From Roseiarcus sp050015935 (lineage in GTDB: Bacteria; Pseudomonadota; Alphaproteobacteria; Rhizobiales; Beijerinckiaceae): 64,000 nt of DNA. Below are positions 43,547-52,997 of the stretch, piece after piece (position 1 is the first letter of the stretch; each line of letters starts with the position of its first letter). The stretch lies in contig JBEKAL010000001.1 of assembly GCA_050015935.1 (NCBI GenBank), forward strand, positions 1 through 64,000, written 5' to 3'. The position numbers and the translations under genes are program-made. Below the pieces are notes generated by a model that was given only the letters and a program-made list of their open reading frames with translations, made no database searches and was not told where the DNA came from.

Positions 43547-44064
43547 GACTTCTTTTCGGCGGCGGCCCCGGACATGATGCCGGTCAGTTTCCCGGCTCTG
43601 CCCGCCTCCATTTCATTGAGGATCGCGCTCGCCGCGCGCGCGTTGAGCTTGCCGAGAATGGAGACGGCCGTCGCGTCGTCCATTGCCGCCAATTGCGCCG
43701 CGGCGGCTTCCGGCTCCATTTTTCCGTAGATCGCCACCACGTCGTCGCTCGCCGAATTCATCAGGGCTTCGCGTTTGCTCACCCATTCGCGCGCTTCCGC
43801 CTCCTTCTTTTCGAGCTCGGCGATGCGCTGTTTGACCTGCCCTTCCAATTCCGTCAGGCGTCTTGCCTGCCACGCGATGCGCGCCTCGGCCGCCACCGGG
43901 GCGACATTGGCGCAATAGCGCGCGACGCCGCTGTCGGCGCTCTTGTCCGCCGCGCCCGCGTTGGATTTTTGCTTCACGTCGTTCTGGGCGAGGGCGTGGC
44001 CTGCGAAAGCGGCGGCCAGGGTGAACGCGCCGATGGCGAAGAGGCGGTTGGCGGCTGTGGGCAT
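43543..44064 (-). CDS. motE: Periplasmic MotE-family protein
   Basis: A 173-residue protein with a signal peptide (about 1-26, ending GHALA), a coiled-coil (LTELEGQVKQRIAELEKKEAEAR) and an MgtE-N-like C-terminal region (YGKMEPEAAAAQLAAMDDATAVSILGKL). In Sinorhizobium meliloti MotE stabilises the periplasmic motor protein MotC, encoded here at 60088-61266. Confidence 0.88.
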   Translation of the reverse strand: MPTAANRLFAIGAFTLAAAFAGHALAQNDVKQKSNAGAADKSADSGVARYCANVAPVAAEARIAWQARRLTELEGQVKQRIAELEKKEAEAREWVSKREALMNSASDDVVAIYGKMEPEAAAAQLAAMDDATAVSILGKLNARAASAILNEMEAGRAGKLTGIMSGAAAEKKS

Positions 44065-44136
44065 GGCGGCGGCGCCGACGTGGAGGAACTCGATGCGCGC
44101 AACTTGCCGCGCGCGCCTTGCGCCGGGCTGACTCGG

Positions 44137-45234
44137 CTATTGCACGATGAGTTCGGCCTGCAATGCTCCCGCCGTCTTGATCGCCTGAAGAATGGCGATG
44201 ATGCCGCTCGGCTTGACCCCGATTCGATTGAGACCGTTCACCAGCGTGCGCAGGCTCGCCCCTTCGACAATCGCCACCTGGCCGCCTTGCTGCTCGGCGT
44301 CGATCTGCGTGCGCGGCGTCACGACGGTCTGTCCTTGCGACCGCGGCGTCGGCTGAGAAACGGTGGGAGTCTCCGAGACCCGCACCGAAAGGGTTCCGTG
44401 CGTCACCGCGACCGTCGAGATTTGAACGTCCTGACCGATCACCACGGTGCCGGTTCTCGCGTCCAGAACGACGCGCGCCACGCTGTCCGGCTCGACGGCC
44501 AGTTCGCCAATCTCCGCCATAAAGCGCGTGACGCTGACGCCTGGCGGGTGAAACAATTCGACGGTCCGGCCATCCATCTCGAACGCCGAGCGGCGGCGGA
44601 ACCGCTGCTGCGAATAAGCGTTGATCGCGTCGACGATCCGCACGGCGGTGTTGTAGTCGGGATTTTTCAATTCCAGGATCAGCCGCAGTTCGTCGGGCGG
44701 CGCCGGCACGGCTTTGTCGATGATCGCGCCGTTCGAAATCCGTCCGGCCGTCGGCACCCCCTGCGACAGGGTTTCGGCCTGGCCGGCGGCCTCGAAGCCC
44801 GTGACCGACACCGCGCCTTGCGCGCTCGCATAGGCCTCGCCGTCGGTCCCCGACAATTGCGTCAGCAACAAAGTGCCGCCCATCAGCGAGGGAGCGTCGC
44901 CTAGCGCCGATACGGTCACGTCGAGACGGGAACCCACATCCATCCCAGCCGGCAGATCCGCGGTCACGATCACCGCGGCCACGTTGCGATTTCGCAATGC
45001 GCTGCCGCGCACGTTGATGCCCATCCGATCGAGCATCGCCTGAATCGCCTGTTCGGTGAACGGAACGTTGCGCAGAGTGTCGCCGGTGCCTTGCAGGCCG
45101 ACCACCAGACCGTAGCCGATGAGCTGATTGTCGCGCGCGCCGCGCAACGACGTGATGTCCTTGATGCGCGCCGCCGCCAGTCCCTGGCTCGCGAACGCGC
45201 AGAGAATCAGCGTGAGGATCAAGCGCTTCATCAC
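44137..45234 (-). CDS. flgI: Flagellar P-ring protein FlgI
   Basis: A 365-residue P-ring subunit with a signal peptide (LILTLILCAFASQGLA) and the FlgI signature series: RIKDITSLRGARDNQLIGYGLVVGL, GTGDTLRNVPFT, NVAAVIVTADLPAG and the final SLRTLVNGLNRIGVKPSGIIAILQAIK. Its start overlaps the flgA stop by four bases. Confidence 0.96.
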   Translation of the reverse strand: MMKRLILTLILCAFASQGLAAARIKDITSLRGARDNQLIGYGLVVGLQGTGDTLRNVPFTEQAIQAMLDRMGINVRGSALRNRNVAAVIVTADLPAGMDVGSRLDVTVSALGDAPSLMGGTLLLTQLSGTDGEAYASAQGAVSVTGFEAAGQAETLSQGVPTAGRISNGAIIDKAVPAPPDELRLILELKNPDYNTAVRIVDAINAYSQQRFRRRSAFEMDGRTVELFHPPGVSVTRFMAEIGELAVEPDSVARVVLDARTGTVVIGQDVQISTVAVTHGTLSVRVSETPTVSQPTPRSQGQTVVTPRTQIDAEQQGGQVAIVEGASLRTLVNGLNRIGVKPSGIIAILQAIKTAGALQAELIVQ

Positions 45235-45695
45235 CCGCCGCTCACGCGCACTGTGCCGTCCGGTTGGACCGCCCCCGACACCGTCACGCCACTGTCGCTG
45301 TTGCGCACCTTGATGACGTCGCCGGCGGCGCCGTCCTGCAAAGCCGCGCCGACGGTGACGATCGTCAGTCCGCCTTCCTCGTAAACGAGCTTGACTTCGG
45401 CGCCGTTGGCCACGAGGCGCGGATTATCGATCCCGGCGAGCGGAATCGCGGCGCCGGGCAAGAGGGTCCGGCGCGCCATCTTGCCGACCAACGCGGATCG
45501 CGTTTCGGCGAACGGGCCAACGCCCGTGGCCGTCTCGGCCGGCAGGTCCGCGAGCATGTCGTCGCGGATGATTTCGCCGGGGTAGATGACGATCCTGGGC
45601 GCCGGCAAGGCGGCGTCCTGCGCGAGCGCGCAGAGGTTGGGCGCAAGCCACAATCCCAATGAGGCCAGCAAAGCGGCGATCCGGTTCACGCGCAC
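45231..45695 (-). CDS. flgA: P-ring assembly chaperone FlgA
   Basis: A 154-residue periplasmic chaperone with a signal peptide (about 1-25). The SAF-like C-terminal half has GKMARRTLLPGAAIPLAGI and GDVIKVRNSDSGVTVSGAV, as in FlgA. It is shorter than enterobacterial FlgA (about 220), as is usual in rhizobia. Confidence 0.9.
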   Translation of the reverse strand: MRVNRIAALLASLGLWLAPNLCALAQDAALPAPRIVIYPGEIIRDDMLADLPAETATGVGPFAETRSALVGKMARRTLLPGAAIPLAGIDNPRLVANGAEVKLVYEEGGLTIVTVGAALQDGAAGDVIKVRNSDSGVTVSGAVQPDGTVRVSGG

Positions 45696-45707
45696 GAGGC
45701 CGTCTCC

Positions 45708-46496
45708 TCAGCTCCTCATATTCGATATCGTTCCTGACATTTGGTCCGCGGCCTGGATCACCTTCGAATTCATTTCATAGGCTCGCTGCGCGGCGATCAG
45801 GTTGGTGATTTCCGACACCGGGTCGACATTCGAGGCTTCCAGATATCCCTGCTGAAGGACGCCGAACGCCGTATCTCCGGGAACGCCGACAGTGGGCTGA
45901 CCCGACGCCGCCGTTTGCTGAAAGAGATTGTCCCCCAGCGCCTGAAGTCCGGCCTCGTTGATGAAATTGGCGATCGTCAACTGCCCGAGCTGTTGGGGCG
46001 ACGTCTGTCCGGGAATCGTCGCGGTCACTATCCCCGTCTGGCTCACGGTGATGCTCGTCGCGGTGGGCGGGATCAGAATCGGCGGGCTCACGATATAGCC
46101 GTCGGCGGTCACCAATTGTCCCGTCGCGTTGGTGTTGAACGCGCCGTCGCGCGTATACACGGTGTCGCCCGCCGTGGTCGTGACTTGGAACCAACCGCGC
46201 CCGTTGATCGCGAGATCGAGCGAGTTCCCGGTGTTGGTGAGCGCGCCTTGGATTTGCAAGCTGCGGATCGCCGCGGTGCGCACGCCGAGCCCGACTTGCG
46301 CGCCTTCGGGCACCGTGGCGTCGCGGCCGCGGGTGCTGACGCCCATCAAGCGTTCGGTCTGATAGATCAGATCGGTGAATTCCGCTCGCGAGCGCTTGAA
46401 TCCGGTGGTGTTGAGGTTGGCGATGTTGTTGGCGATGACCTCGAGATTCTGCTCTTGGGCGTTCATGCCCGTGGCCGCTATCGCAAGCGCTCTCAT
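45708..46496 (-). CDS. flgG: Distal rod protein FlgG
   Basis: A 262-residue rod protein, the family's standard length. The N-terminal motif is EVIANNIANLNTTGFKRSRAEF and the C-terminal one is VSEITNLIAAQRAYEMNSKVIQAADQM. The start at 46496 (MRALAIAATGM) is the conserved family start. Confidence 0.95.
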   Translation of the reverse strand: MRALAIAATGMNAQEQNLEVIANNIANLNTTGFKRSRAEFTDLIYQTERLMGVSTRGRDATVPEGAQVGLGVRTAAIRSLQIQGALTNTGNSLDLAINGRGWFQVTTTAGDTVYTRDGAFNTNATGQLVTADGYIVSPPILIPPTATSITVSQTGIVTATIPGQTSPQQLGQLTIANFINEAGLQALGDNLFQQTAASGQPTVGVPGDTAFGVLQQGYLEASNVDPVSEITNLIAAQRAYEMNSKVIQAADQMSGTISNMRS

Positions 46497-46524
46497 GCTT
46501 CGATCTTTCGGTTGTGCGGACGCC

Positions 46525-46842
46525 TCAGATCGCCATCCGCGAGATTTCCTGATAGGAGGAAACGGCCTTGTCGCGGATCGCCAGCGTCGACTGCAGCGTG
46601 CGCTGCGCGCCCATGATCGCTTCGACGACCTTGAACGGCGGCAAGGATCCTTGCAGACCCTGAATGGCCGCGGCCTCGCCGGACTGCAGCGAGCCGATCG
46701 CGTCGCTGACGACCTGGCCCAACGCCTGCGTGAAACTCGCGCCGGAACTCGTTGTCGAGGCGGCGCCGGCCGTCCCGCTGGAAGCGCCGGGTTCGAGTTG
46801 CTTGCCGATCGCGCCGAGCGCGGATACGCCTTCAATCGCCAT
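46525..46842 (-). CDS. fliE: MS-ring/rod junction protein FliE
   Basis: A 105-residue protein. The C-terminal half contains the FliE signature (SFTQALGQVVSDAIGSLQSGE, then PFKVVEAIMGAQRTLQSTLAIRDKAVSSYQEISRM). The start at 46842 (MAIEGVSALG) is used; the frame is open upstream but the extension is not protein-like. About 250 bases with no visible gene separate it from flgC. Confidence 0.93.
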   Translation of the reverse strand: MAIEGVSALGAIGKQLEPGASSGTAGAASTTSSGASFTQALGQVVSDAIGSLQSGEAAAIQGLQGSLPPFKVVEAIMGAQRTLQSTLAIRDKAVSSYQEISRMAI

Positions 46843-47096
46843 TTTGCTCCCGCGCGCCAACCCCGGCGTGGATGCCGAGGACCCGCGCGCCTCCCTTGCT
46901 CGAATGACGGACCACGTCGATTTCTTGCCGCGGCGCTCCGCCCGCCTTCGCGCTCCTGCGGGAGGCGCGGCGGCGATCGCCGTGTTGCGCGGCCAAGCCG
47001 TGTCGGGGACGATCGAGGAACGCCATGGAAACTCCCTTGAAGACATTCCGGACCGAGACTCCCGGCCGCTCGAATTTGTCGGGCCGGCCGATCGAG

Positions 47097-47522
47097 TCAA
47101 GCGTCCTTGAGCAAATTGACGGTCATGCCCAACAGATCCGCCGACTGCCTTGCAACCTGCAAATTCGCCTCATAAGTTCGATTCGCCTCGCGCATGTCGG
47201 CCAGTTCGGTCAGCACGTCGACATTCGGCATTTTGACAAATCCGTTTTCGTCGGCCGCCGGGTTGCCGGGATCGAGTTCGACCTTGAACGGGCTGTCGTC
47301 GAGACCGATGCTCTTGACGCGCACCAGGGACAGCCCCGCGGCCCGATCGAGTTCGTTGTCGAATGACACCGTCTGGCGCGTGTAAGGATCGGCGCCGGGC
47401 GCGCTCCCCGTCGATTGCGAATTCGCGATGTTTTCCGAGATGACGCGCAGTCGCACCGACTGTGCGTCGAGACCGGCGCCGGCGATGCGCAACGCCGATT
47501 GCAAGGGATCTGGCATCGTCAT
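47097..47522 (-). CDS. flgC: Proximal rod protein FlgC
   Basis: A 141-residue rod protein of normal length with RVISENIANSQSTG near the N-terminus and MPNVDVLTELADMREANRTYEANL near the end. It starts immediately after the flgB stop. Confidence 0.95.
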   Translation of the reverse strand: MTMPDPLQSALRIAGAGLDAQSVRLRVISENIANSQSTGSAPGADPYTRQTVSFDNELDRAAGLSLVRVKSIGLDDSPFKVELDPGNPAADENGFVKMPNVDVLTELADMREANRTYEANLQVARQSADLLGMTVNLLKDA

Positions 47523-47900
47523 TCACTTCAGCGCCGACATCATCATCTGATGGATGGCGCGCTTGATATTCGTGCCCATGGAGTACGCGCGGTTCACGTC
47601 GCCGAGCTTGATCATCTCCTGTTCGAGGCTCACCGAGTTGCCGGACAACGTTTCGTGCGAAGAGTCGCTTTCCACGACGCGCGCCGAGGCGAGCTCATCT
47701 TGCGTCGGAGTCATGTGCGCCGGGTTTGTCGTAACCATCGAGACCTGCGTGCTGTCGAGCACCGCCGAAAAGGGTTGAAGGTCGACCGCCCGATAGCCCG
47801 GCGTGTTGGCGTTGGCGACGTTGCTCGCGATCAGCGATTGACGCGCCGACAGCCACTGCGTGCTTTGCGAGGCGAGCTGAAGAACGTAGGGTTGAGACAC
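47523..47900 (-). CDS. flgB: Proximal rod protein FlgB
   Basis: A 125-residue rod protein with the axial motif SLIASNVANANTPGYRAVDL (about residues 22-41) and the C-terminal NRAYSMGTNIKRAIHQM segment. It heads the rod segment flgB-flgC-fliE-flgG. Confidence 0.94.
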   Translation of the reverse strand: MSQPYVLQLASQSTQWLSARQSLIASNVANANTPGYRAVDLQPFSAVLDSTQVSMVTTNPAHMTPTQDELASARVVESDSSHETLSGNSVSLEQEMIKLGDVNRAYSMGTNIKRAIHQMMMSALK

Positions 47901-47935
47901 GCGTCAAATCCCATCCGATGGATCGTGTCTCGAAG

Positions 47936-48448
47936 TTACGCGTTCGGCCTTGCTCCAGGCTTGCGCCGCGGCTGCGCCTGGGCCGAGGCGACCTCGCCAA
48001 GGGCGCTCCCGCCCGACCCTCGAAGCGGCCGCAGCCGCGCGCCGGCGATCGCGGCGGAAAGGCGCTGGTCCTTTGCGGCTCCATCGAGATTGTCGTCGTC
48101 GAAGAGGACTTCGACGACGTCAACCGCGGCGCGCTTGCGGCCGATCATCAAACGAAAGAACGCGCAAACCGCGTCGTAGCGGAATTCCATATCCAACCGG
48201 ATGATCGGCGTGGAATCCCACTGCACGTCGCACCCGGCGGACAGCGCATATCGCAGCGTGCCGCTCTTGAAAAACAGCTCGCTCGACGAATTGACCAGGT
48301 CGGCGATGTTGGCCGCTTGCTCGCCTCGAATCATCAGAATCAGTTCGGACGGATCGGCAAGCCGCAATTCGCTCACGACGTCGACCATTGCGTTGGCGAT
48401 GATCTCTTCGTGGGCAAGACGCCGAGGTTCGGCATGTCGGTCGGTCAT
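47936..48448 (-). CDS. Unknown protein inside the flagellar operon
   Basis: A 170-residue cytoplasmic protein with no domain I recognise. The N-terminal 60 residues are predicted helical (AHEEIIANAMVDVVSELRL), a middle part has strands (LFFKSGTLRYALSAGCDVQW), and the last 30 residues are Arg/Ala-rich and probably disordered. Only four bases separate it from flhB, so it is part of the operon. I recall similar-sized unknown genes next to flhB in other rhizobia. Confidence 0.7.
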   Translation of the reverse strand: MTDRHAEPRRLAHEEIIANAMVDVVSELRLADPSELILMIRGEQAANIADLVNSSSELFFKSGTLRYALSAGCDVQWDSTPIIRLDMEFRYDAVCAFFRLMIGRKRAAVDVVEVLFDDDNLDGAAKDQRLSAAIAGARLRPLRGSGGSALGEVASAQAQPRRKPGARPNA

Positions 48449-48452
48449 GACG

Positions 48453-49541
48453 TCATCGATTCCTTGTCAGGGGCCAGGAACTTTTCTTTTCCTGAATCAA
48501 ATGCACGATCTCGGCCACAGCTCGATAGAATTCAGGAGGAATCGCGCTGTCGACCGCGACGGCGTCGTACAACGCGCGCGCGAGCGGCTTGTCCTCGACG
48601 ATCGGGACGAAGTTTTGCTCCGCGATCTCGCGGATCTTGAGCGCGATGAGATCCACGCCTTTGGCGAGTACGATCGGCGCGCCGCCCTCCGCGCGAATAT
48701 AACGCATCGCGACGGCGTAATGCGTGGGATTGACGACCACCATCGTCGCCTTCGGCACGGCCGAGAGCATTCGTTTGCGCGAACGATCGAGTCTAATCGA
48801 GCGCAGGCGCGCCTTCAGCAATCGATCGCCTTCGGTCTGCTTGAGCTCTTCCTTGAGTTCGTAACGGCTCATGCGTTGGTCGCGACGCCAATGAATGCGC
48901 GCCCAGGCGAGGTCGGCCGACGCGACGACAAGAGTGGCCGCCAGAACCGCCGCGACGACGTGGACGCAGAGTTGGAGAATGCGTTGGGGCAAGTCGGCGA
49001 CATCGAGAAACATCGCCATCGCCAAAACATATTTTTGTCCTCCGAGAATGATCGCGACGACGACTCCGACGGCGACGATTTTCAGCGCGCTCTTGAAAAA
49101 TTCGGTCCAACCTCGCGGACCGAACACGCGGGACAGGCCGGCGCCGGGCGAGATTCGCGACAGATCGGGCATGATCCGGTCGGGCACGATGCGCGGAGGA
49201 TTTTGGGCGATCGACGCCACCACGCCAAAGACCATCAGCAGCACCACGGTCGGCGCGAGAAAATCGGCGGCGGCGATCAAGATGACTTCGCCGAGCGCGA
49301 CCACGTCGCTTGCGCGCTCGAGCCTCCAACCCGCGGGATCGTCGAGGAAGTAAACCAGGGCTCCGACGAACCGCTCCGCGCGCGTCGGCAGGACAAACAC
49401 CATGACGATCAAGATGGCGGCCAGCGAAGCAAGGATCGAGACTTCGCGAGAAACAGGCACGACGCCGCGCTCGACGGCGTCGTGAAGTTTCTTTTCCGTC
49501 GCTTCCTCGGTCTTGCTGTCGGGATCCTGATCGTCGCTCAT
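48453..49541 (-). CDS. flhB: Flagellar export switch protein FlhB
   Basis: A 362-residue protein with four membrane helices and a cytoplasmic autocleaving domain. The NPTH cleavage site is at about 271-274, followed by YAVAMRY and APIVLAKGVDLIALKIREIAE. FlhB switches export from hook to filament substrates after self-cleavage. The opening SDDQDPDSKTEEATEKKLHDA is the family start. Confidence 0.95.
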   Translation of the reverse strand: MSDDQDPDSKTEEATEKKLHDAVERGVVPVSREVSILASLAAILIVMVFVLPTRAERFVGALVYFLDDPAGWRLERASDVVALGEVILIAAADFLAPTVVLLMVFGVVASIAQNPPRIVPDRIMPDLSRISPGAGLSRVFGPRGWTEFFKSALKIVAVGVVVAIILGGQKYVLAMAMFLDVADLPQRILQLCVHVVAAVLAATLVVASADLAWARIHWRRDQRMSRYELKEELKQTEGDRLLKARLRSIRLDRSRKRMLSAVPKATMVVVNPTHYAVAMRYIRAEGGAPIVLAKGVDLIALKIREIAEQNFVPIVEDKPLARALYDAVAVDSAIPPEFYRAVAEIVHLIQEKKSSWPLTRNR

Positions 49542-49559
49542 GACCGCGTCCGACTGGGG

Positions 49560-50588
49560 TTACGCCGCTTCGGCGCCGTCGGCAGGGGAAAGTTCGATTT
49601 CGTTCCTTTGCGCCATCTTGAGCACGAGATCGACGATTTGCTTGCGCGCCTTGGCGATTTCGTGCGGCAGAGGCGTGAAGGGGGTCGCGAGTTCGCTCTC
49701 GACGAGACGGCGCGCGCGCGAGGCCATAGAGGAAAGCGCGGCGTCGCGGAATTCGGCGTCGGTGCCGCGCAGCGCAAGCACGACGACTTCGGTCGCGAGC
49801 TTGTCGAACAGGGTGGCGCGCGCGCGTTGCGAGAGGCGAGGCAGATCGTCGAACGAGAACAGCATCTTCATGACGATCCGCGCTTCCTTCGGCCGCGCCG
49901 CGACGAGCGATTGCATGACGTCGCGGGCTTCCAGGGGTTCGAGGTTGTTGATGATCTCGGCGATGCGGGTGTGATTGTCGAGTCCAGAGACGCGCGCCGT
50001 TAGGGTCGTCAGTTCCTTCCGCAAAGCGTCTTCGACGATGCGTCGCGCCTCCTCGGAAATTACCGGCCGTGAAATCATGGCGCACAAAACCTCGTTGCGC
50101 GTTTCACGCGGCAAATTCGAGACGATTTGCGCCGCCAGGGCCGGATTCAGTTTTGAAAGAATGAAGGTCGCCGTCAGCGGATGTTCGTTCGCCAAGTACG
50201 TCGAGAGCACGGCCTCGGGAATCTTGCCCAGGGCCGACCAGACATTACGCTCGGCGGCGGCGAGCACGTCGGACATGATGTCGGCGATCTGTTCGGGCGG
50301 CACTGCGTCGGTCAACATTTCCCGCGCTTGCCCGGCGTCGCCGAGAAGGTTGGCGCCGGCCGAGAACTCCGATGTGAATTCCTCGACCAGCGATTCGAGC
50401 GCGGCCATCGACACGGGGCCGAGTTGCGCCGCCGCGCGCGTGACCTCCCGCAACTCTCCCGGTTCGAGATGCTTCAGCAAGCGCGTCGCGGGCGGCTTGC
50501 CCATCGCGAGCAGGATCGCGGCGGCCTTCTGGGCGCCGGCGAATTTGCGCTCGTCGTCTGGCGAGTCGTCGGACGAATCCGCGTTCAT
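49560..50588 (-). CDS. fliG: Flagellar motor switch protein FliG
   Basis: A 342-residue rotor protein. The N-terminal domain that binds FliF (QKAAAILLAMGK), the armadillo middle (EHPLTATFILSKLNPALAAQIVSNLP) and the C-terminal torque domain (FSFDDLPRLSQRA, then LALRGTDAEFRDAALSSMASRA) are all present, including the charged residues that contact MotA. Confidence 0.95.
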   Translation of the reverse strand: MNADSSDDSPDDERKFAGAQKAAAILLAMGKPPATRLLKHLEPGELREVTRAAAQLGPVSMAALESLVEEFTSEFSAGANLLGDAGQAREMLTDAVPPEQIADIMSDVLAAAERNVWSALGKIPEAVLSTYLANEHPLTATFILSKLNPALAAQIVSNLPRETRNEVLCAMISRPVISEEARRIVEDALRKELTTLTARVSGLDNHTRIAEIINNLEPLEARDVMQSLVAARPKEARIVMKMLFSFDDLPRLSQRARATLFDKLATEVVVLALRGTDAEFRDAALSSMASRARRLVESELATPFTPLPHEIAKARKQIVDLVLKMAQRNEIELSPADGAEAA

Positions 50589-50603
50589 CGCGCTTCGCCC
50601 TCC

Positions 50604-50942
50604 TCAAGCGGCGCGATCGTTGCGCGAAGCGGCGACGATCTCGATCAGAGAAACGCCATACCGAGCGCTGTCTTCATCGACGACCACCACTTCGCCGCGC
50701 GCGATCACCCTGCCGTTCACGACGACATTGACGGGATCGCCAACCTTCTGATCGAGCGAAATCACCGCCCCGCGCCCGAGCTTCATGAGGCTGGCGACAG
50801 GCATCGACGTCGCCCCGAGCACGACTTGCACGGTGACCGGAATCGATAGGATCGCGTCGTATTTCTGAGGGCTCGACGTCGACGCGCCGCTCGCGGCGTC
50901 CGGTTCTCGCGGCGCGCTCTGCGATTGAAGATTGTCATCCAT
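50604..50942 (-). CDS. fliN: Flagellar motor switch protein FliN
   Basis: A 112-residue C-ring protein. The SpoA domain covers about residues 30-105: ILSIPVTVQVVLGATSMPVASLMKLGRGAVISLDQKVGDPVNVVVNGRVIARGEVVVV is split over the usual strands. Ser/Ala-rich N-terminal 25 residues are probably disordered. Confidence 0.94.
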   Translation of the reverse strand: MDDNLQSQSAPREPDAASGASTSSPQKYDAILSIPVTVQVVLGATSMPVASLMKLGRGAVISLDQKVGDPVNVVVNGRVIARGEVVVVDEDSARYGVSLIEIVAASRNDRAA

Positions 50943-50994
50943 GGTCCAAACTTTCTTTCCTCGGTTGCTCGTTGCGTTTGCGAACGCAAGCCGG

Positions 50995-51951
50995 TTAATG
51001 GACGGACGCTGCTTCGACGGGATCGCTTTCCTGCTCGATCGGCTCCTCGATTTTCAGGGAGTAACGGCCTTCGCCTTGACCGAGTTTGCACCAGAACATT
51101 TCGTGCCCGGCGCATTCGAGCCGAACGCGACCCATGCCGGCGCCGTGCAAGTTCAGCACCTGCCCGACGGCGAGATCGGCGATCTCGCCCAGCGTCATTT
51201 CCAACTCGTCCAGCACCGCCGTGACGGCGATCCGCGCCTTCGTCACGCCGACCTCCATTTGCCGCATCCAGCGCGGGTCGGACGCCAACGCTTCGCCGCT
51301 CGGATCGAACGAAAGATTCTTGCGCATCGGCGACAGCAACGTCTGCGGCAAGAGGACAATGAGGGCGGTGGGGCCTCCTGGCGTGTCGATCGTCAATCTA
51401 GCCGCGACAGCCTGCATGTCGCGGCGTCCGAGAACGTGGACGTCGATGAGCGTTTCCAGGCGTTCGAAAGTCAACTCGAGGCTTGCGACTTGGGCGAATG
51501 CTCGGTCGAGCGCCTTTCCCAAAGACCGGGCCAGCTCAGCGACGAGGCTCGTCTCGATGCCGGTGTGGGGACGATTCGGCCGCGCCTGCTTCGCCGCTTC
51601 GCGATCCGTTTCGACGTCGCCGCCGAAGACCGCGGTGACGAGCGTGTCGACGACGCGCTGATCGAAAATCAGCAGCAAGCGCGCGTCGAGTTGCGCGCAG
51701 TGCAGCACAGCCGCGGTCAGGCCTTCGCATTCGCCGACGAGTTCGAATAGGGTCGTCAGCTTCATCTCGTCGATCGTTGCCGGCGAATGCGCTTTGCAAA
51801 GGGGCGCCAGCGCCTCCGGGACGTTCAAAGCGAATTGTTCGAGGGCAAAGACGAGTCCGGGCATGCGCTCGATCGAAAGACCGGGATGATCGGGCTGCGG
51901 ACTTTTCAGCCAGGGCGTTGTCGCCGCGCTCTCGTGTTCCTCGACCGCCAT
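50995..51951 (-). CDS. fliM: Flagellar motor switch protein FliM (no N-terminal CheY-binding motif)
   Basis: A 318-residue protein with the CheC-like middle domain (FDQRVVDTLVTAVFGGD) and a C-terminal SpoA domain (MTLGEIADLAVGQVLNL). The usual N-terminal LSQxEIDxLL peptide that binds phosphorylated CheY is absent; the protein instead begins with a short Glu/Pro-containing tail leading into SIERMPGLVFALEQF. It sits between motA and fliN in the expected order. Confidence 0.9.
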   Translation of the reverse strand: MAVEEHESAATTPWLKSPQPDHPGLSIERMPGLVFALEQFALNVPEALAPLCKAHSPATIDEMKLTTLFELVGECEGLTAAVLHCAQLDARLLLIFDQRVVDTLVTAVFGGDVETDREAAKQARPNRPHTGIETSLVAELARSLGKALDRAFAQVASLELTFERLETLIDVHVLGRRDMQAVAARLTIDTPGGPTALIVLLPQTLLSPMRKNLSFDPSGEALASDPRWMRQMEVGVTKARIAVTAVLDELEMTLGEIADLAVGQVLNLHGAGMGRVRLECAGHEMFWCKLGQGEGRYSLKIEEPIEQESDPVEAASVH

Positions 51952-51954
51952 GGG

Positions 51955-52848
51955 TTAGGCCGCTTCCTTGATCGCCACGTCGGCGACGGGGGGCGGGGGG
52001 CCGGCGATGGTTTCGTTCTCGACGGTGTCGATCGTCGGGCGCTCTTTCGAGGGAATGGTCTTGCGCCCGAATTCCACCGCTACTTGCGGCATGGCGCCGT
52101 TCATGAACGCCAGCAGACTTTGCTTGACCAGAGTGAAGAGACGAAGCTGCTTCTGGCGAACCGCCTTGATTTTCAACGCGACCGGGCCGACGACGGCGTA
52201 GGAGAGAAAAATGCCGGAGAACGTGCCCACGAGCGCGGCGCCGATCAGCCCGCCGAGCGCTTCCGGCGCTTGGTCCAGAGCGCCCATCGCATGGATGATG
52301 CCGAGCACGGCCGCGACGATGCCCAGCGCGGGAAGGGCGTCCGCGACCGCCTGGAGCGCGTGAACCGGCTTGTACCGATCATAGGAGAGCGTCTCGATCT
52401 CCTCGTCCATCAGGGCTTCAATTTCGTGAGTCTTGGCGTTGCCGATGATGATGAGCCGGCCATAGTCGCAAATGAACGTGAGGAGATCGCCATTGGCGAG
52501 CAGCCGGGGAAATCCCTTGAAGACTTCCGATTCCATGGGATTGTCGAAATGCCCTTCGACCTCGCCGCGGGACTTGCCGCGCAATTCGCGCATGAGCGCG
52601 TGCAACGCGCTCAGGACGTCGAGGAAGTCGCGCGGCTTGGGCACCTTGTCGGTGACCGCCTCAAAGAAGGCCTTGCCGCAATCCTTGATTGTCGCGAACG
52701 GGTTGGCGACGATGAAAATGCCGAGCGCGGCGCCGGCGATGATGAGGAACTCGAACGGCTGCATCAGCACTTCGAGATGGCCGCCGAGCGCCCCGTATCC
52801 GCCGAGGATGCTGCCCACGGCGATGATCAATCCGATGATGAAATTCAA
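51955..52848 (-). CDS. motA: Flagellar stator protein MotA
   Basis: A 297-residue stator protein with four membrane helices. GSILGGYGALGGHLEVLMQPFEFLIIAG opens it, and the large cytoplasmic loop carries the conserved Arg/Glu residues (MRELRGKSRGEVEGHFDNP) that act on FliG. ALPALGIVAAVLGIIHAMGA and GTFSGIFLSYAVVGPVA are the third and fourth helices. It pairs with motB at 61263-62498. Confidence 0.95.
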   Translation of the reverse strand: MNFIIGLIIAVGSILGGYGALGGHLEVLMQPFEFLIIAGAALGIFIVANPFATIKDCGKAFFEAVTDKVPKPRDFLDVLSALHALMRELRGKSRGEVEGHFDNPMESEVFKGFPRLLANGDLLTFICDYGRLIIIGNAKTHEIEALMDEEIETLSYDRYKPVHALQAVADALPALGIVAAVLGIIHAMGALDQAPEALGGLIGAALVGTFSGIFLSYAVVGPVALKIKAVRQKQLRLFTLVKQSLLAFMNGAMPQVAVEFGRKTIPSKERPTIDTVENETIAGPPPPVADVAIKEAA

Positions 52849-52997
52849 CGCGTTCTCCCGTAGCCCGTCCGCAGCGACCGTGCAGCCGTAAACTTACGCC
52901 AGGCTGTTTTTCCGAGGTCAGCCTCATACAAGGCGCGGGGTTAATCTTCACCGGCGGGCCAGCCACGATGCGACGTGCGCCGGTTGCGGGTCTCGGT

